Source: CAWAND01 sp963727915 (lineage in GTDB: Bacteria; Chloroflexota; Anaerolineae; Anaerolineales; E44-bin32). Taken from it: a DNA stretch of 64,000 nt. Below the pieces are notes generated by a model, which was given only the letters and a program-made list of their open reading frames with translations, made no database searches and was not told the DNA's origin. Both the position numbers and the translations under genes were made by a program. Positions 24,542 through 32,288 of this stretch are shown here, one piece after another. Location: the NCBI GenBank assembly GCA_963727915.1, contig CAVSID010000008.1:62001-126000 (forward strand), read 5' to 3'. Within the stretch, counting starts at the first letter, position 1; each line of letters opens with the position of its first letter.

Positions 24542-25066
24542 CTAAAGGCGCCTAGCCATCACGTGGTCGGTCTGAGGATCTTGCCCCAGCACAAAGGTCT
24601 TCTCCCCCACCCGCACAAAGCCCCAGCGCTCGTAGAAGGCGATCGCCCGCAGGTTGCGCCCCCACACCCCGAGCCATATTACCCGGTGAGCCCCGGCGGC
24701 GGCCAACTCGAGGGCGGCGGCCATCAGGGCCGAGCCGATGCCCGTGCCGATTCTCGACGGGGCGGCATAGATACGGACCAGTTCGACTGGGTCTTCAGCG
24801 TCGACCGCTCCCGGTGCCGGGCCGGCGCGCAGCATGGCGTAGCCGACGAGGCGTCCACCGTCTTCCGCCAGAAGGAAAGTGCAATCCGGGTCGTCGAGCT
24901 CCGCCCGAATAACCCCCACGGCGAAGGCCTGCTCCAGGTAGAGGGCCATGTCCTCGGGTGTGTTGTCCGGGCCGTAGGCGGCCTGGAACGCACGGGCGCC
25001 AAAGGACGCCACTCGGGGGGCGTCGGCCGGGATTCCCCGGCGCAGGTTGGGTTGGACTGCAGGCAT
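24542..25066 (-). CDS. GNAT-family N-acetyltransferase
   Basis: A 174-residue GCN5-related acetyltransferase. The acetyl-CoA-binding motif A is seen as VRIYAAPSRIGTGIGSALM, and motif B as NLRAIAFYERWGFVRVGE. The start is put at ATG 25066; a TTG at 25078 is possible. A CRP/Rex-type palindrome (25081-25096) lies 15 bp upstream and would overlap the ribosome-binding or promoter region, so control by a regulator is likely. The acceptor substrate cannot be told from sequence; the family acetylates amines on small molecules, antibiotics or proteins. Confidence 0.5.
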   Translation of the reverse strand: MPAVQPNLRRGIPADAPRVASFGARAFQAAYGPDNTPEDMALYLEQAFAVGVIRAELDDPDCTFLLAEDGGRLVGYAMLRAGPAPGAVDAEDPVELVRIYAAPSRIGTGIGSALMAAALELAAAGAHRVIWLGVWGRNLRAIAFYERWGFVRVGEKTFVLGQDPQTDHVMARRL

Positions 25067-25080
25067 GCGCTCATCCAATT

Positions 25081-25096
25081 TGTGAAATCTTGCACA
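25081..25096. promoter_or_regulatory. CRP/Rex-type palindrome, TGTGA-N6-GCACA
   Basis: One mismatch from the symmetric form. It is only 15 bp from the ATG of the GNAT gene, the closest of all copies to a start codon, where binding should repress. Confidence 0.5.
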
Positions 25097-25269
25097 AATC
25101 GACCGGAGCCGTCCCCCTCAGTCGGGCGACAACCAGGCTCCCCAGGCCGGAAGAATACCAGCGCCGATCCAGCACAGCCTCGTCGGCGTAGCGGGGGTTG
25201 CGAAGACTAGGAGGAGCGGCCAATGGTTTGTGTTATCGACCCAACCAGCGAGACCGGTGCTTCAGCGGG

Positions 25270-26904
25270 TCAATGGCAGGTGGGGTCGTCGATCGGCTCG
25301 AGCAGGATTCTCAGCTGCGTGTCCAGGGGGGCGGCCTGCCCGGCACAGACCATCGTGCCACTGACGTTCATAATGACATCGGCCTGCGGGCTACCCCCGG
25401 AAGCGAAGTCGATGGCGTAAGTCCCGGAAGCCGTAAGTTCACATGGCCCCACGGTCTGCTTCATGGTCACCGTCCCGCTCGCACCGCTGTCAGGTGTGAA
25501 GCTGTAGCTGCCGACCAATTCTCCGGTGTGGCTGAGCGAGAAGGGCTGGTCCAGACTGCACACCACGCCGGACCAGGTGTACGGCGGCGCAATGGCGTGG
25601 TAGTTGGGAGTGCTTGTGATGAAAGTGATGCCCTTCTTGGCGATGCCGCGCCTCGACTTTGTCACCAGGGTCACCGTCGCCGACCGCATCTCTTCTCCCG
25701 GAGCCTGGTAGGTGTAATCCACCGGGGCATCGGCCTTGCCGGTCGGGACCAGACTCTCTCCGCCGGAGAGGGAGGCTTCAAGGGGAACCTGCAGCTCGAC
25801 CCCTTCAAACTTGTGGCGCACGCCGGCCGAAAACGAGTTGGACGACCCCGCCTTGACGTTGTTGATATCATCCGCATCCGTGACGACGATTTCAACGCAG
25901 TAGCCGTTCTGCCAGAGTTGGCGTCCAGCATCCAGCCAAGAGGCAATCAGCCCATCCAGCAGCTCAAGGCTGCTTCTCGTAGCGGTATCGATGATGGCCT
26001 GCGTTGCCTGGCTGGACGTTCGATTGACGGTGGTGCGCGACGTATAGGAGGTCTCCCCGATGGTGTGTTCGGCCCGCGTCGTGGCTTCGGCGTACTGGCT
26101 CAGGGTGTCTTCGGGATGGCTGCTGTCGGTGACCTGCGATGATCTTCCGACCGTGACGTCGGTGGAGTAGCCAGCCAATTCCGCGTCGTCATTCACCTGT
26201 CCGTTGGCCTCGCCTGTGGCTTCCAGCTGCCCCAAATCGGTCGCCGTGCCCGACGTGGCCGTGCTGGACATGGTCATGTGGACGCTTAGTTTGACCGCAC
26301 CCTGGCTGTCCGGGCATACAACCATTTCGGCCGTGGCCGTTGTGGTCTCCTGCAGCGTCGCTCCGTTTTGGCTGGCGGAAACAGAAAGCTTCATCTCGAC
26401 TGTAAGCGTGTCGCCGACCAAAGACGGCGTGATTGTGCTCTGCACGCCCGTGTCCCCCGTCTGATCGTCTTTGTTGAAGGGCATCTTCCCGAGTTCGGGT
26501 GTTCGGCCGATCTGGCCCACGATGAGCGGCATAAGTGAGACCACACCGGCAGCTGTGATGCCCTGCTGCGCCATCCCCGGCGGCCGGGAAGGTGCCCATG
26601 ACCGGCCGAGGTAGGCCTGGGCGGCCTGGCTGGCAGCCGCCGCCCGCGTCTGATCCACCGTGTGGAACAGCGCGTCGGCGTCGGGACCGAGGGTTTCCCT
26701 GAGCGGCTCCCGGAGCGCCTCCCAGGCAGCCTCCTCGACGGCCATCAACTGCGTCGTTGCGAGCGGCAGCTGGACGGCTGGCCTGGTCTGACTTGCCGCG
26801 CCGGGCGTTGGGGCGGGCACAAGCCCCCCCAACGCGTTGCACCCAAGCAGGGCTGCGAGGGTCAGGATGTGGACCAGGGGGGAAAGGGACGACACGGATC
26901 TCAT
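25270..26904 (-). CDS. Large lipoprotein of unknown function
   Basis: A 544-residue predicted lipoprotein. The start at 26904 gives a signal peptide with lipobox LAALLGC; an ATG at 26913 is an alternative. After a short Pro/Thr linker comes a helical region (AWEALREPLRETLGPDADAL) and then long beta-rich stretches full of Thr and Ser, for example MKLSVSASQNGATLQETTT and GSYSFTPDSGASGTVTM. The C-terminus (LRILLEPIDDPTCH) ends with a Cys. I recognise no family. A palindrome at 27007-27022 lies about 100 bp upstream, and TACAAT near 26932-26937 (minus strand) could be the -10. Confidence 0.5.
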   Translation of the reverse strand: MRSVSSLSPLVHILTLAALLGCNALGGLVPAPTPGAASQTRPAVQLPLATTQLMAVEEAAWEALREPLRETLGPDADALFHTVDQTRAAAASQAAQAYLGRSWAPSRPPGMAQQGITAAGVVSLMPLIVGQIGRTPELGKMPFNKDDQTGDTGVQSTITPSLVGDTLTVEMKLSVSASQNGATLQETTTATAEMVVCPDSQGAVKLSVHMTMSSTATSGTATDLGQLEATGEANGQVNDDAELAGYSTDVTVGRSSQVTDSSHPEDTLSQYAEATTRAEHTIGETSYTSRTTVNRTSSQATQAIIDTATRSSLELLDGLIASWLDAGRQLWQNGYCVEIVVTDADDINNVKAGSSNSFSAGVRHKFEGVELQVPLEASLSGGESLVPTGKADAPVDYTYQAPGEEMRSATVTLVTKSRRGIAKKGITFITSTPNYHAIAPPYTWSGVVCSLDQPFSLSHTGELVGSYSFTPDSGASGTVTMKQTVGPCELTASGTYAIDFASGGSPQADVIMNVSGTMVCAGQAAPLDTQLRILLEPIDDPTCH

Positions 26905-27006
26905 GCTGGGCATCCGCAACAAGGCATGGACCACATTGTACAACGGGGCCGTCTGGCCCAATCCACACGCGTCCCGGCGCCTGCCGCGGCGGCCCCGAGC
27001 GTCGAT

Positions 27007-27022
27007 TGTGGTGGATTTCACA
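27007..27022. promoter_or_regulatory. CRP/Rex-type palindrome, TGTGG-N6-TCACA
   Basis: One mismatch from the symmetric form. It lies between the end of the methyltransferase-like gene (27032) and the start of the large lipoprotein gene (26904), about 100 bp upstream of the latter. Confidence 0.5.
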
Positions 27023-27031
27023 AACTGTGGG

Positions 27032-27634
27032 TCAGCCGCCCGGGCCCGGTCCGGGTAAGATGCTCCCGGTCCGCCTGCAGTACTGGCGGTAGGCGTCGCC
27101 GAAATGATCGAGCATCATCTGCTCTTCCTCCGGGACACGCAAGAAGTAGAACAAGAAGAAGGCCACAACCCCGCCCAGGCCGGCAATCCAGTTAGGGAAC
27201 ATCAGCGCCTGGGCCACGCCCCATACCAACTGGGAAGCGTACATCGGGTGGCGGACATAGGCGTAAATGCCGCTCGTGATGAGTGGCTGGTCGGCCGTCA
27301 ACTCAAGCGAGGGAGACCAGAAGGCGCCCAAATCGCGGTGCGACCGCCAGAAGATCCATAATGCCCCCAGCAGGAAGACTACTCCGGCCCACCCCAGCGT
27401 ACTGGTCCAGGACGGGGGAAGGGAATAGTCGGCGAAGGCCAGCCATGGGGTGGTGGCGTACATCAGCGGTAGGACCAGCCCCCCGATTGTCAGCCAACCC
27501 AGCACCAGCCCCTCGGAAAGCGTCACGCGCTGCTCGGTGTGCTTCGCCTGTCGGTGCTGCCGAGCATACGGCGCACGGACAACGCTCTCGACGATCATGC
27601 CCGCAAAGTAGAGTGTGTCAAAGACGGCCTGCAT
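27032..27634 (-). CDS. Isoprenylcysteine carboxyl methyltransferase-like membrane protein
   Basis: A 200-residue membrane protein of the ICMT/PEMT methyltransferase fold, with four or five helices and the conserved C-terminal region LITSGIYAYVRHPMYASQLVWGV followed by RVPEEEQMMLDHFGDAYRQY. The RHP and E-x-E motifs bind S-adenosylmethionine and substrate in this family. Bacterial members methylate unknown small molecules, since prenylated CaaX proteins are absent. The ATG at 27634 fits the first membrane helix; a longer frame upstream is basic and unlikely. It is not obviously part of an operon. Confidence 0.5.
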   Translation of the reverse strand: MQAVFDTLYFAGMIVESVVRAPYARQHRQAKHTEQRVTLSEGLVLGWLTIGGLVLPLMYATTPWLAFADYSLPPSWTSTLGWAGVVFLLGALWIFWRSHRDLGAFWSPSLELTADQPLITSGIYAYVRHPMYASQLVWGVAQALMFPNWIAGLGGVVAFFLFYFLRVPEEEQMMLDHFGDAYRQYCRRTGSILPGPGPGG

Positions 27635-27958
27635 GCCTGGTCCTCTCGAAGTTTCGAAACGGCCCGAGCCCCTTGCCGGTTGATTGTTGTCGGTCCTCAG
27701 AGTGAGGCATCTCGCCGCAAACCGGGAACCTCGGCGAGGCATGGGCGCTCCCATTTTCTTAGGCCGCAGGTCGTCGCCAACAGCCAGGCGATAGCACCTC
27801 CGGCGCCACCGACCCCGATATTTAGCTTCAAGCTGCACATCCCACGGCGGCAAGGTGCATCCCGAAAGGGCGGCTGAGCTAGCTGCCGGCCCCGAGCTCT
27901 GAGCGAGGACGTTGATCCGATCGCTTGACCGCGCAGCCGGGCCAGGGGCCTGGCGGTC
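27635..27958. other. Intergenic region
   Basis: About 320 bp upstream of the methyltransferase-like gene and downstream of the large secreted protein gene. I see no gene, strong palindrome or promoter. Confidence 0.5.
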
Positions 27959-29482
27959 TCAAGGCGCGGGAAAGAACAAGGCTGGGTAATCCGACTCGCG
28001 TGCCGAATCTGAGCTATCCAAGCTGAAACTGGATGCGAAGAAATCACCTGTTTGACGTGTGCCGCCCTGCACCACACAACTTGAGACGATTTCCTCGCCC
28101 GGAGGCTTGTTTGACCAGGGGCCCGACTCAAGTAGGACGGTCGTTGTCCCTGATGTCTCGGTCAACACCACAGGATCGCCGATGAACACGCCAGTATTGG
28201 AGCAAGTCAATCTGGCCGGCGTGGCCGGGGCGACGTAGGCCACTTCGAAGGAGATCGTATAGGTGCAGGCATAGTTGGAGTCTTGGTCTGGCCCTTCGCA
28301 GGCGTGATCGACAATTTGCGCTTCAATCAGCGTCAGACTCGGCTCCATCACCATGGGGGTCTGAGTCGAGTCCGGCGCGGCTGCTGTTCCCGGCCCCTCG
28401 ACCGATTGGGCAAGGTCCTGGCTGGAGACGGCGCGGCAGCCTGAAAAGACGTCGCCTTCGCCCTGCCCGGCAGCCGGATCACCACTGAGCAGATCCTGCA
28501 GCGCCTTGAGGTACTGGTCACCAATCAGCGCGCAGCGCGCCACATTCCCGGCGAGGATGGCTGTCCGGGCCCGCTCGCGCAGGCTCGCATTTTGCTTGTC
28601 CGACCCGGAAAGCAAACTGATAATGGCCTCCAGTGCCGGATCCCTCTGGCTTGCGTCCGTGATTTGGATCACCACATCCTGTGGCATCCCGCCCACATTT
28701 GGGACACGCCCGATGCGGTCAAGGGTCTCGACGGCACCCCCGAGTTGGTCCAGATCACCCAGTGCCGATTCCAGATCCTTGGCAATGGCTTGCTGGGGAT
28801 GTTCAATAGCAGAAGCAATCCGGCCGCTGATGGCTGCGATCCGTTTGCCGGTCGGGCCGCCGATCGCCGCCCCGACCGCTCGAACCCGACTGGCGATCCT
28901 TCTCGCTTTTTCCAATTCGGCCAGCACGCCGCCTTGGTTGCCGCCCAGGGCATCCAGCGCCGTGTTGATGGCGTCCTTGGACGAATTGACCCCGCGCCGC
29001 ATGGCATTGAACAGCGTCCGGACCGCCTCGGTTCCAGAAACCCGGAAGATGATGGCGGATTGGACGCGATGGATGAAAGCCTCGCGGGCGGCGCGCTTCT
29101 CGGACTCGGCGAACGCATTCGTGGCTTGGCGCTCTTGCTCGATAAGCGCCACGACCTTGGTATAGGCCGCCAGTTGCGAGCCTCCCCGCTCGATCAGCTC
29201 CCGATTCTTGAGTTGTTCCTGAGCCTTGGCGCGCAGCCGGTCGTAATAGTCGCTCCGCTCAGCAATGAAGGCGTTGGCCTCGCGGTACACGCGGTTGCGG
29301 GCACTCAAGCCGACGAATACTCCGGCGAATGGAATCACCTGGGAGATGACGCCCTCCCCCCCAGCCCGGGCTTCCGCGGGGTCAACCGCCTGTGGCCCGG
29401 GCACGCTACCAGCAGCCGAAATCTGAGCGCCAACCATCGCCGCCAGCAAGCCGAATCGCGCCAAACGGGTTCTGGAACGCAT
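27959..29482 (-). CDS. Secreted protein with long helical region, unknown function
   Basis: A 507-residue secreted protein. The ATG at 29482 follows GAGGAG; the signal peptide runs MRSRTRLARFGLLAAMVGAQ. Residues about 50-350 are rich in charged and Ala residues and look helical, partly coiled-coil (AEQSQ-free stretches such as AEQEQ-like KAQEQLKNREL, EKARRIASRVRAVG). The C-terminal 150 residues are beta-rich and carry several Cys (VDHACEGPDQDSNYACTYTI, RLTCSNTGVF, SSCVVQGG), suggesting an Ig-like or disulfide-stabilised domain. No family recognised. The gene upstream is also a small lipoprotein, about 240 bp away. Confidence 0.5.
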   Translation of the reverse strand: MRSRTRLARFGLLAAMVGAQISAAGSVPGPQAVDPAEARAGGEGVISQVIPFAGVFVGLSARNRVYREANAFIAERSDYYDRLRAKAQEQLKNRELIERGGSQLAAYTKVVALIEQERQATNAFAESEKRAAREAFIHRVQSAIIFRVSGTEAVRTLFNAMRRGVNSSKDAINTALDALGGNQGGVLAELEKARRIASRVRAVGAAIGGPTGKRIAAISGRIASAIEHPQQAIAKDLESALGDLDQLGGAVETLDRIGRVPNVGGMPQDVVIQITDASQRDPALEAIISLLSGSDKQNASLRERARTAILAGNVARCALIGDQYLKALQDLLSGDPAAGQGEGDVFSGCRAVSSQDLAQSVEGPGTAAAPDSTQTPMVMEPSLTLIEAQIVDHACEGPDQDSNYACTYTISFEVAYVAPATPARLTCSNTGVFIGDPVVLTETSGTTTVLLESGPWSNKPPGEEIVSSCVVQGGTRQTGDFFASSFSLDSSDSARESDYPALFFPAP

Positions 29483-29724
29483 GGGTAACTCCTCTAGAGG
29501 TGTACACCCACCTCTTGGGGATTGGTATCTGCTGAAGACGGCGCAGCTATCCCATCGGTGCTCGCACACATCGACCTGCGAGCACCGGTCACCCGTCGAA
29601 AGTGACCGCCATCACTGTCGCCAACGCGGGACGGGGTGTACGTCATCGACGATTCGGTCCCGGGCCGCATGAGCGGGTGGCCCGCGCATGGCAGAGTCAG
29701 GTTTGAACGAACAGACCTCGCCCT

Positions 29725-30267
29725 CTACTCTGGGGTGAGGATGAAGGTCTGCACGAAGACCAATCGGTCATCATCGAAACCCAGCAGGATTTGATCCCCC
29801 GACATGAGAAGCCCGGCCTCGATGTCCGCCTCGGCCAGATCGGTCCTTTCAAGAATCTGGTCCGACAGCAGGTCTTCGACCTCGGCCGTACTCATGTAGG
29901 CAACATAATCGCGCGGATCGTAGCGGTGGGCATACAGGGATGCATCCGGGACGGGATCGAGGTCGACGGTCCAGAGCATTTCGCCGTCGATGAAATCGAA
30001 TCGGGTCAGCGAATCGAAATACGACCACTCTTCGCTCCGCACAATCGATCCGTCCAGTTCCTGGAAGGTGATCTTGAACGCATCCGGGGGACCCATCAGG
30101 TCCAGAACCGACTGGCGCCGATCCACGGGCGTGACCGCCAGGGCCTCTTCGAGGCTGTAGCTCTGGTCATCGGCAACCGGTGGTTCATTGGACCCGGAGG
30201 ATGAGGCTAGGGCATTACAACTGAGACCCGATAGCATCACGACCGCCCAGAAGATCCCCAGGCGCAT
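29725..30267 (-). CDS. Small lipoprotein of unknown function
   Basis: A 180-residue predicted lipoprotein: signal peptide MRLGIFWAVVMLSGLSC with Cys17 at the lipobox. The mature part is acidic and probably globular, with segments such as SVLDLMGPPDAFKITFQEL, YDPRDYVAYMSTAEVEDLL and DQILLGFDDDRLVFVQTF. The pattern MGPPDAFKI resembles small outer-surface domains of the SmpA/BamE type (a Gly-Pro-Pro-x-x turn after a helix), but this is only a visual similarity. The start at 30267 lacks a clear ribosome-binding site. Confidence 0.5.
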   Translation of the reverse strand: MRLGIFWAVVMLSGLSCNALASSSGSNEPPVADDQSYSLEEALAVTPVDRRQSVLDLMGPPDAFKITFQELDGSIVRSEEWSYFDSLTRFDFIDGEMLWTVDLDPVPDASLYAHRYDPRDYVAYMSTAEVEDLLSDQILERTDLAEADIEAGLLMSGDQILLGFDDDRLVFVQTFILTPE

Positions 30268-30484
30268 TGACAAGCGGCGATGGGAACCGATGGAGAATGT
30301 CCGGCGCCTCAACTGGCCCGGCTCTTCCCTTTCAATTGGATATGTAGGAACACGTTCGGGTTGCACGCCCTCCTCACCTCCTGAAGGGTGTGAATGCAGG
30401 CCCAGCGCCGTTGCGGGAGGTCTACCGCCAGGCAGTGCACAGACCGGGACGTGCGGAGATCATATATCATGAAGGCGGGGAGGG

Positions 30485-30781
30485 CTATCCGATACCGTCG
30501 ACTCCGCCGCGTCCCTCGACCTGGTCTCGAGTGTGGTCCAAGCACTTCTCGATCTCGGCCGCGTCCAATTCCTGGCCCGCCTTCGGGGTGAGGTGCAGGG
30601 TGAGCGAGTCATCGCCGGGCTGGATGTCGAGCGACTCGAGTTTCTTGTACTCATCCGTCGGACAGGTGCAGCGGCCCTCCTGGCAGGCCTGGAAAGCCGC
30701 CAAGATCTTTCCCTGGCCGTCACCCAACTCGGCAACCTGAATTTCGATCCCATCTTGGGCCTTGTCAATCCGATACTTCAT
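30485..30781 (-). CDS. Small Cys-containing protein of unknown function
   Basis: A 98-residue soluble protein. ATG 30781 is preceded by AGGAGG. It starts MKYRIDKAQDGIEIQVAEL and has a compact cysteine motif, QACQEGRCTCPTDEYKK, that could bind metal, then a beta-rich end (DDSLTLHLTPKAGQELDAA). I do not recognise the family. It lies about 130 bp downstream of the unknown protein gene at 30910-31344 and could be the last gene of that group, which also includes a haem-binding protein. Confidence 0.5.
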   Translation of the reverse strand: MKYRIDKAQDGIEIQVAELGDGQGKILAAFQACQEGRCTCPTDEYKKLESLDIQPGDDSLTLHLTPKAGQELDAAEIEKCLDHTRDQVEGRGGVDGIG

Positions 30782-30909
30782 CCCGTGACCTCCTGTGGTG
30801 CCAACCCATTCTCGCGCCATCGGGCTCGGCCTGGATGCGGGCATCCAAAGACCGGGCGCCATGCGGCATCCGCCCAGACGCCGCTACGCGGAGCACTTGG
30901 CAGCCCGCC

Positions 30910-31344
30910 CTACCCCGGGGCATTGTCAAAGGCCCTACGGTACGCCTGGATATGGGCCTTGTACTGCGCTTCCGTCAGCCTGATCGTCCGGGGAACATCT
31001 GCAAGGGGGGGCAGTTGCTCGAAATACATCCTAACCGTGACGAACTTGCGCTTGCGCTTCTTCTTGCGGAAGGCGTCGAAGGCGCGGCCGTGCGACGGGG
31101 AAACGAAGAACGCGTTATCGTGTCGCTTGATCAGCCCCATCGCCAGCAGCGTGTTAAGGGCCGTCTCCATCTCGCCCCGGGTAGGGACGGCACGGTTGAT
31201 CCAGTCGTAGACATGGATGATCTGGGGGATGGTATAGGGACCACCCCCGCCCCAGAACATGGCCAAGAAGATGACCGGGGTCTCAGATTTCTCCGAGGCA
31301 GGCGACACGAGGTTCACAGCCCGCGTTCTGAACTCCACGTTCAA
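30910..31344 (-). CDS. Unknown protein with possible winged-helix segment
   Basis: A 144-residue soluble protein coupled to the haem-binding gene, starting two bases after its stop (TTG start at 31344). The middle reads MFWGGGGPYTIPQIIHVYDW, then TRGEMETALNTLLAMGLIKR and DNAFFVSPSHGRAF, which looks like a winged-helix fold of helix, helix, wing. A basic stretch, FRKKKRKRKFV, follows. It could be DNA-binding, but I cannot assign a family. Co-transcription with the haem-binding gene is likely. Confidence 0.5.
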   Translation of the reverse strand: MNVEFRTRAVNLVSPASEKSETPVIFLAMFWGGGGPYTIPQIIHVYDWINRAVPTRGEMETALNTLLAMGLIKRHDNAFFVSPSHGRAFDAFRKKKRKRKFVTVRMYFEQLPPLADVPRTIRLTEAQYKAHIQAYRRAFDNAPG

Positions 31345-31346
31345 GG

Positions 31347-31781
31347 TCAGCGCAGTCCCGCCAACCCGGCTTCAAGCTGGGCACTCTCGGCCGCCGACAG
31401 CTGCGCTCCTGGGTGGGTGATCACGTAAGTGAAAGGCGGCATCTCACCTTCCTGCATGATGCGAGACAAGTCGCGCAGGCCGCGCTGGTTGATGCCCCAT
31501 TCTGAGAAGTTGAGTGCCCGTCGGCCCCTGATCACGTCAAAGTCAAGCACCCAAGAGGCCGGGGCGACGTCCGCGTACCAAGGCCATCGGGTCTCGTTCG
31601 AGTGGCAGTCGAAACAGGCGCGGACAGCCAGGGCGCGTACAGCCGGATCGGGCCAAGCCGGCTCGGCGATCACGGGCGGGTTGGTGTGGGTACGGCCGAA
31701 CGGGATCAGCTGGATGGCCAGCAAGCAGACAACGGCCAAGCCAACGAAGGCTGCGATGATGAGAACCAAGCGGCGGGTCAT
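31347..31781 (-). CDS. Haem-binding domain protein (Haem_bd type)
   Basis: A 144-residue protein with an N-terminal membrane anchor (residues 6-25) and a cytochrome c-type motif, ACFDCHSNETRWPWY, with Cys56, Cys59 and His60 for covalent haem. The pattern CxxCHSNxTxWPWY is the signature of the Haem_bd family (PF14376 type), small extracytoplasmic c-type haem proteins. A later conserved part is EWGINQRGLRDLSRIMQEGEMPPFTY with a Met that could be the second ligand. ATG 31781 follows GGAGG. Redox partner unknown. Confidence 0.5.
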   Translation of the reverse strand: MTRRLVLIIAAFVGLAVVCLLAIQLIPFGRTHTNPPVIAEPAWPDPAVRALAVRACFDCHSNETRWPWYADVAPASWVLDFDVIRGRRALNFSEWGINQRGLRDLSRIMQEGEMPPFTYVITHPGAQLSAAESAQLEAGLAGLR

Positions 31782-31901
31782 CCATGACCTCCATTGGGTG
31801 AAGTCCCCAGTTGAAATGTCGGATCTGACGGATCTCGCCGCAGGACATGATACAGCATGCTTGATACGGCGGAGACAGGGTTTCTGGCGTTGTCCGGGGC
31901 T

Positions 31902-32153
31902 CTACTCCGGATCGTCACCGCGCTGCTGCTTGCTCGCCAGGTAGTCAGCCAGCAAGCGGCCGGCCCTCCCTGCCTTGCTGGTGGGGACGAAGATCTCGAC
32001 CGCCCCGAGCGTCCCCACCGACAGCCCGAACACCGACCCGGCCGCCTCTTGAGACAACTCGCAATCGATGCCTTCGGCGTTGAGAAAGGACTTGATGAAC
32101 TCTGCCTCCGGCCGGCCGGAGACGGTAACGAGGCTGACGTACGGATCGAGCAT
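31902..32153 (-). CDS. DUF2007 putative signal-transducing protein
   Basis: An 83-residue protein of the DUF2007 type. Typical features are VSLVTVSGRPEAEFIKSFLN, AEGIDCELSQEAAG, and VEIFVPTSKAGRAGRLLADY. The fold resembles a ferredoxin-like or GlnB-like small domain; the family was named from fusions to signalling proteins, and its function is unproven. The ATG at 32153 has GGAG upstream. It is transcribed in the same direction as the haem-binding gene, about 120 bp downstream of the cyclase-like gene. Confidence 0.5.
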   Translation of the reverse strand: MLDPYVSLVTVSGRPEAEFIKSFLNAEGIDCELSQEAAGSVFGLSVGTLGAVEIFVPTSKAGRAGRLLADYLASKQQRGDDPE

Positions 32154-32288
32154 GGTTAGCTACTCCGCGCGCTGACGGATTGTGCCCCCCATTCTATGAC
32201 AGTGAGGGATGAGGCGAAAGCTCGTCAGGTTGACCCGAGCCGCCGGCCTGGGCCGACCACACACGGGGGTTTGCGACGCCCTTCGATC

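Noticed and set aside
25223..25420. Small plus-strand gene with a good ribosome-binding site
   Set aside because: AGGAGG precedes an ATG, but most of the frame overlaps the 3' end of a well-supported minus-strand lipoprotein and the product has no convincing features.
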